From Burkholderiaceae bacterium (GTDB taxonomy: Bacteria > Pseudomonadota > Gammaproteobacteria > Burkholderiales > Burkholderiaceae_D), in assembly GCA_023653025.1 (NCBI GenBank), contig JAMNXS010000028.1, positions 1-34,674 of the forward strand: a DNA stretch of 34,674 nucleotides. The letters are read 5' to 3'. The position numbers and the translations under genes are program-made. The notes beneath the pieces are model-generated. The model was not told the DNA's origin, made no database searches, and worked only from the letters and a program-made list of their open reading frames with translations. Shown in pieces: positions 33,053 through 34,674 of this stretch (positions are counted from its first letter, which is position 1; each line of letters opens with the position of its first letter).

Positions 33053-34674
33053 TTATCTCCCAATCTTTTGGGGGCGGATAATGGTTTAAGGTACTCAATA
33101 CGAGGCTCTCCAGATGGGATTAAAAATTCAGCCTGCGTCGCTCCGCCTCGCAGCGTTCCAACACCATCTTTTTGTGGGCCAGCAAATCCGATATTTGCGT
33201 TCAAAGGCCTTTGCACCTCCATATCTACAACGTAGAACGGCCCTTGATCATTCGGCTTGAATTGCTTGGTGATACCAGCCCTTTGCCGCATATCTGCAGC
33301 AACTGTGTTTACATCGTCGAACGTGCCCCAACCTCCCAGCTTAAATTTGTCGAGCTTCCCGGTTGCTAAAGCCTCGTTGATACTGTCTGCAGTGGCCCTA
33401 TCTACAATCATGTTGACCTTCGTCCCGGGCTGCAGTGTTGTCTCGATCACTGGCGTCCCCGGCGACCACGCCGGCTCCCATCCGCGTGCCTTCATCGCAG
33501 CGTTGACCTCGTCCGCAGAGCGAACCGCCTTCACCGCCGACGCGACACCGACCACGCCCAAGGCTGCCGGGCCCAGGGCCTCGCCGGCGGCGACTTCGCC
33601 ACCGGCAATCACAATCCGGTTACAGGCCACCGGATTGGACAGACACCAGCTCAGTGCCGGCGGGGCGGTGATGGCGACTGCCGCAGATGCAGCGCCCCGC
33701 GTCGCGTTGGCAATGATGTCTCTGGTCTTTGCGTCCCGGCTTGCGCTGGTTTGAAGCTGCTGTGATGTCGGCTGTGTGATGCCGTTCGCTGCATAGAATT
33801 CCGCCACCTTCGGGTCGGATGCCGCCTGATCTGCATACATTCCCGCCATCGCCCTCTGTTGTGGCGTGGCATAGAACAGGTAGCCCGGGCCACAGCTCGG
33901 ACAATCCGGATCAGCATTCAGCATGCCCTTGGCCTGAGCAAGGAATTGCCGCGCATGCGCGTCCTCGCCACCGGGCGCACCGAACTGCACTTGGCGGAAT
34001 GCCTGTTGCGCCAGTCGGCGCTCCGCCTCCTGTTCGCTGATGCCGTGTTGCTGTGCGAAGCGCTTGGCATGTTGCCGAATCCATTGCGTCTCGTCCACAT
34101 GCAACTGCCGGTTGTTTGCATCGCTGGCCCATGCCGTGCCCGCGCCCGTTGCTCCACCGGCTGCTGCGCCCGCGCCCGCAGCGACGAGCCCCGTTACTTG
34201 ACCGGCCACGCCTTGTGCGAGCGTCGGGTTCATACCCGCTTCGGCCAGGGCCGAGGCCATGGTTGCCTGCCAGTCGTTGAGCATCGGTGCAGCAGTCGCT
34301 GCCACACCCGCACCGGCGGCCCCGGCGACATGGCCGCCCAAGCCACCGGCGGCCGTATGCAACATCACCCGGTATGCACCGCCCTCGCCCCAGCGCTCTT
34401 TGTCGGCCAGCAGGGCCGCACGACGGCTGTCGTCGGCTTCGTGCTGCAGTTGTTCGTTGATCACCCTGATCTGCCCGTCGGCATAGGTGGCCACCGCGCG
34501 TGGGGCAAGCGTGCTGAAGGTCTGCGTGATCTGCACGTCGGCATGGATGGCGGCCTGCACGCGCTGCGCATCGAAGATCTTCGGCAGCGGCGTGGGCGCG
34601 TCGCCGCTGCGCACGCTCGTGTCGCCGGCCAGACCGCTGATGCCGGCGCGGGTGACGCTGGCGACCTGGTCGCC
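33049..34674 (-). CDS. CdiA/filamentous haemagglutinin-type toxin, C-terminal part (partial)
   Basis: The frame is open to the window edge, so only the last 541 residues are seen; the true start lies beyond 34674. The segment DAQRVQAAIHADVQITQTF and the Ala/Gly-rich, helical GGLGGHVAGAAGAGVAA region (quoted in part) are typical of the pretoxin part of CdiA-like haemagglutinins. LSWCLSNPVACN with its two cysteines probably marks the conserved end before the variable domain. From about 33535 to 33049 comes the toxin domain, from VRSADEVNAAMKARGWEPAW to SAPKRLGDK. The toxin type is not recognised. GGATQAEFLIPSGE recalls a C-terminal strand of some ADP-ribosyltransferase-like toxins, a weak impression only. 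The overlapping immunity gene follows. A CdiB partner is not in the window. Confidence 0.8.
   Translation of the reverse strand, partial: GDQVASVTRAGISGLAGDTSVRSGDAPTPLPKIFDAQRVQAAIHADVQITQTFSTLAPRAVATYADGQIRVINEQLQHEADDSRRAALLADKERWGEGGAYRVMLHTAAGGLGGHVAGAAGAGVAATAAPMLNDWQATMASALAEAGMNPTLAQGVAGQVTGLVAAGAGAAAGGATGAGTAWASDANNRQLHVDETQWIRQHAKRFAQQHGISEQEAERRLAQQAFRQVQFGAPGGEDAHARQFLAQAKGMLNADPDCPSCGPGYLFYATPQQRAMAGMYADQAASDPKVAEFYAANGITQPTSQQLQTSASRDAKTRDIIANATRGAASAAVAITAPPALSWCLSNPVACNRIVIAGGEVAAGEALGPAALGVVGVASAVKAVRSADEVNAAMKARGWEPAWSPGTPVIETTLQPGTKVNMIVDRATADSINEALATGKLDKFKLGGWGTFDDVNTVAADMRQRAGITKQFKPNDQGPFYVVDMEVQRPLNANIGFAGPQKDGVGTLRGGATQAEFLIPSGEPRIEYLKPLSAPKRLGDK
33407..33510. repeat. 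104-bp direct repeat, copy 2 (CdiA toxin domain)
   Basis: Partner of 32414-32517, with one mismatch in 104 bases. It lies at the junction where the conserved pretoxin part passes into the variable toxin domain. Its position is what would be expected for an exchange point between the full-length gene and the orphan module. Confidence 0.93.

Overview
The window is GC-rich, densely packed DNA. Its gene families are a Liv-type ABC transporter, a TraR/DksA zinc-finger protein, a Wza/Wzb/Wzc polysaccharide export set, a composite GGDEF-EAL protein and a CdiA-type adhesin. Together with the codon usage they fit a betaproteobacterium, probably Burkholderiales and perhaps near Oxalobacteraceae. That placement is inference; no rRNA or other marker gene is present. 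No tRNA, rRNA, CRISPR array or transposase was recognised.

Layout: (1) 221-4769, + strand: a glycosyltransferase, a protein joining a GH1-like glycosidase to an RmlD-like sugar-nucleotide reductase, and UDP-galactopyranose mutase. This looks like a surface-glycan module that can make galactofuranose. (2) 4865-5691: a membrane-anchored J-domain protein, then a cluster of REP-like palindromes (three direct copies at an 80-bp period and one inverted copy). (3) 5692-7970: an APH-fold kinase translationally coupled to an enolase paralog that lacks two catalytic residues. (4) 8062-10764: a membrane sensor with PAS, GGDEF and EAL domains. (5) 10738-18379, - strand: a six-gene operon with a periplasmic binding protein, LivH, LivM, LivG, LivF, an AMP-forming acyl-CoA ligase and an M81 (MlrC-like) peptidase-family protein, with overlapping stop/start codons at most junctions. 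(6) 18574-23394: a RodZ-like HTH membrane protein, a small unknown protein, a DksA-like regulator and a large FtsX-type permease without a nearby ATPase. (7) 23466-31431, + strand: Wza lipoprotein, low-molecular-weight tyrosine phosphatase, Wzc tyrosine autokinase, a GNAT/CelD-like protein and a GMC oxidoreductase, then a hairpin and a GH16 lipoprotein with a Thr/Pro repeat linker and a clear rho-independent terminator. (8) 31594-34674, - strand: the C-terminal end of a large CdiA/filamentous-haemagglutinin-type toxin, its overlapping immunity gene, then an orphan copy of the toxin domain and a second homologous immunity gene.

How the parts may work together: blocks 1 and 7 could serve one exopolysaccharide system (precursor and transfer in block 1; export, phosphoregulation, modification and trimming in block 7), but no Wzx/Wzy genes are seen. 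Block 5 looks like uptake of a small organic acid or amide followed by CoA activation. Block 8 is a polymorphic toxin-immunity array in which a 104-bp near-identical segment marks module exchange. The two least explained items are the kinase/altered-enolase pair and the toxin family in block 8.
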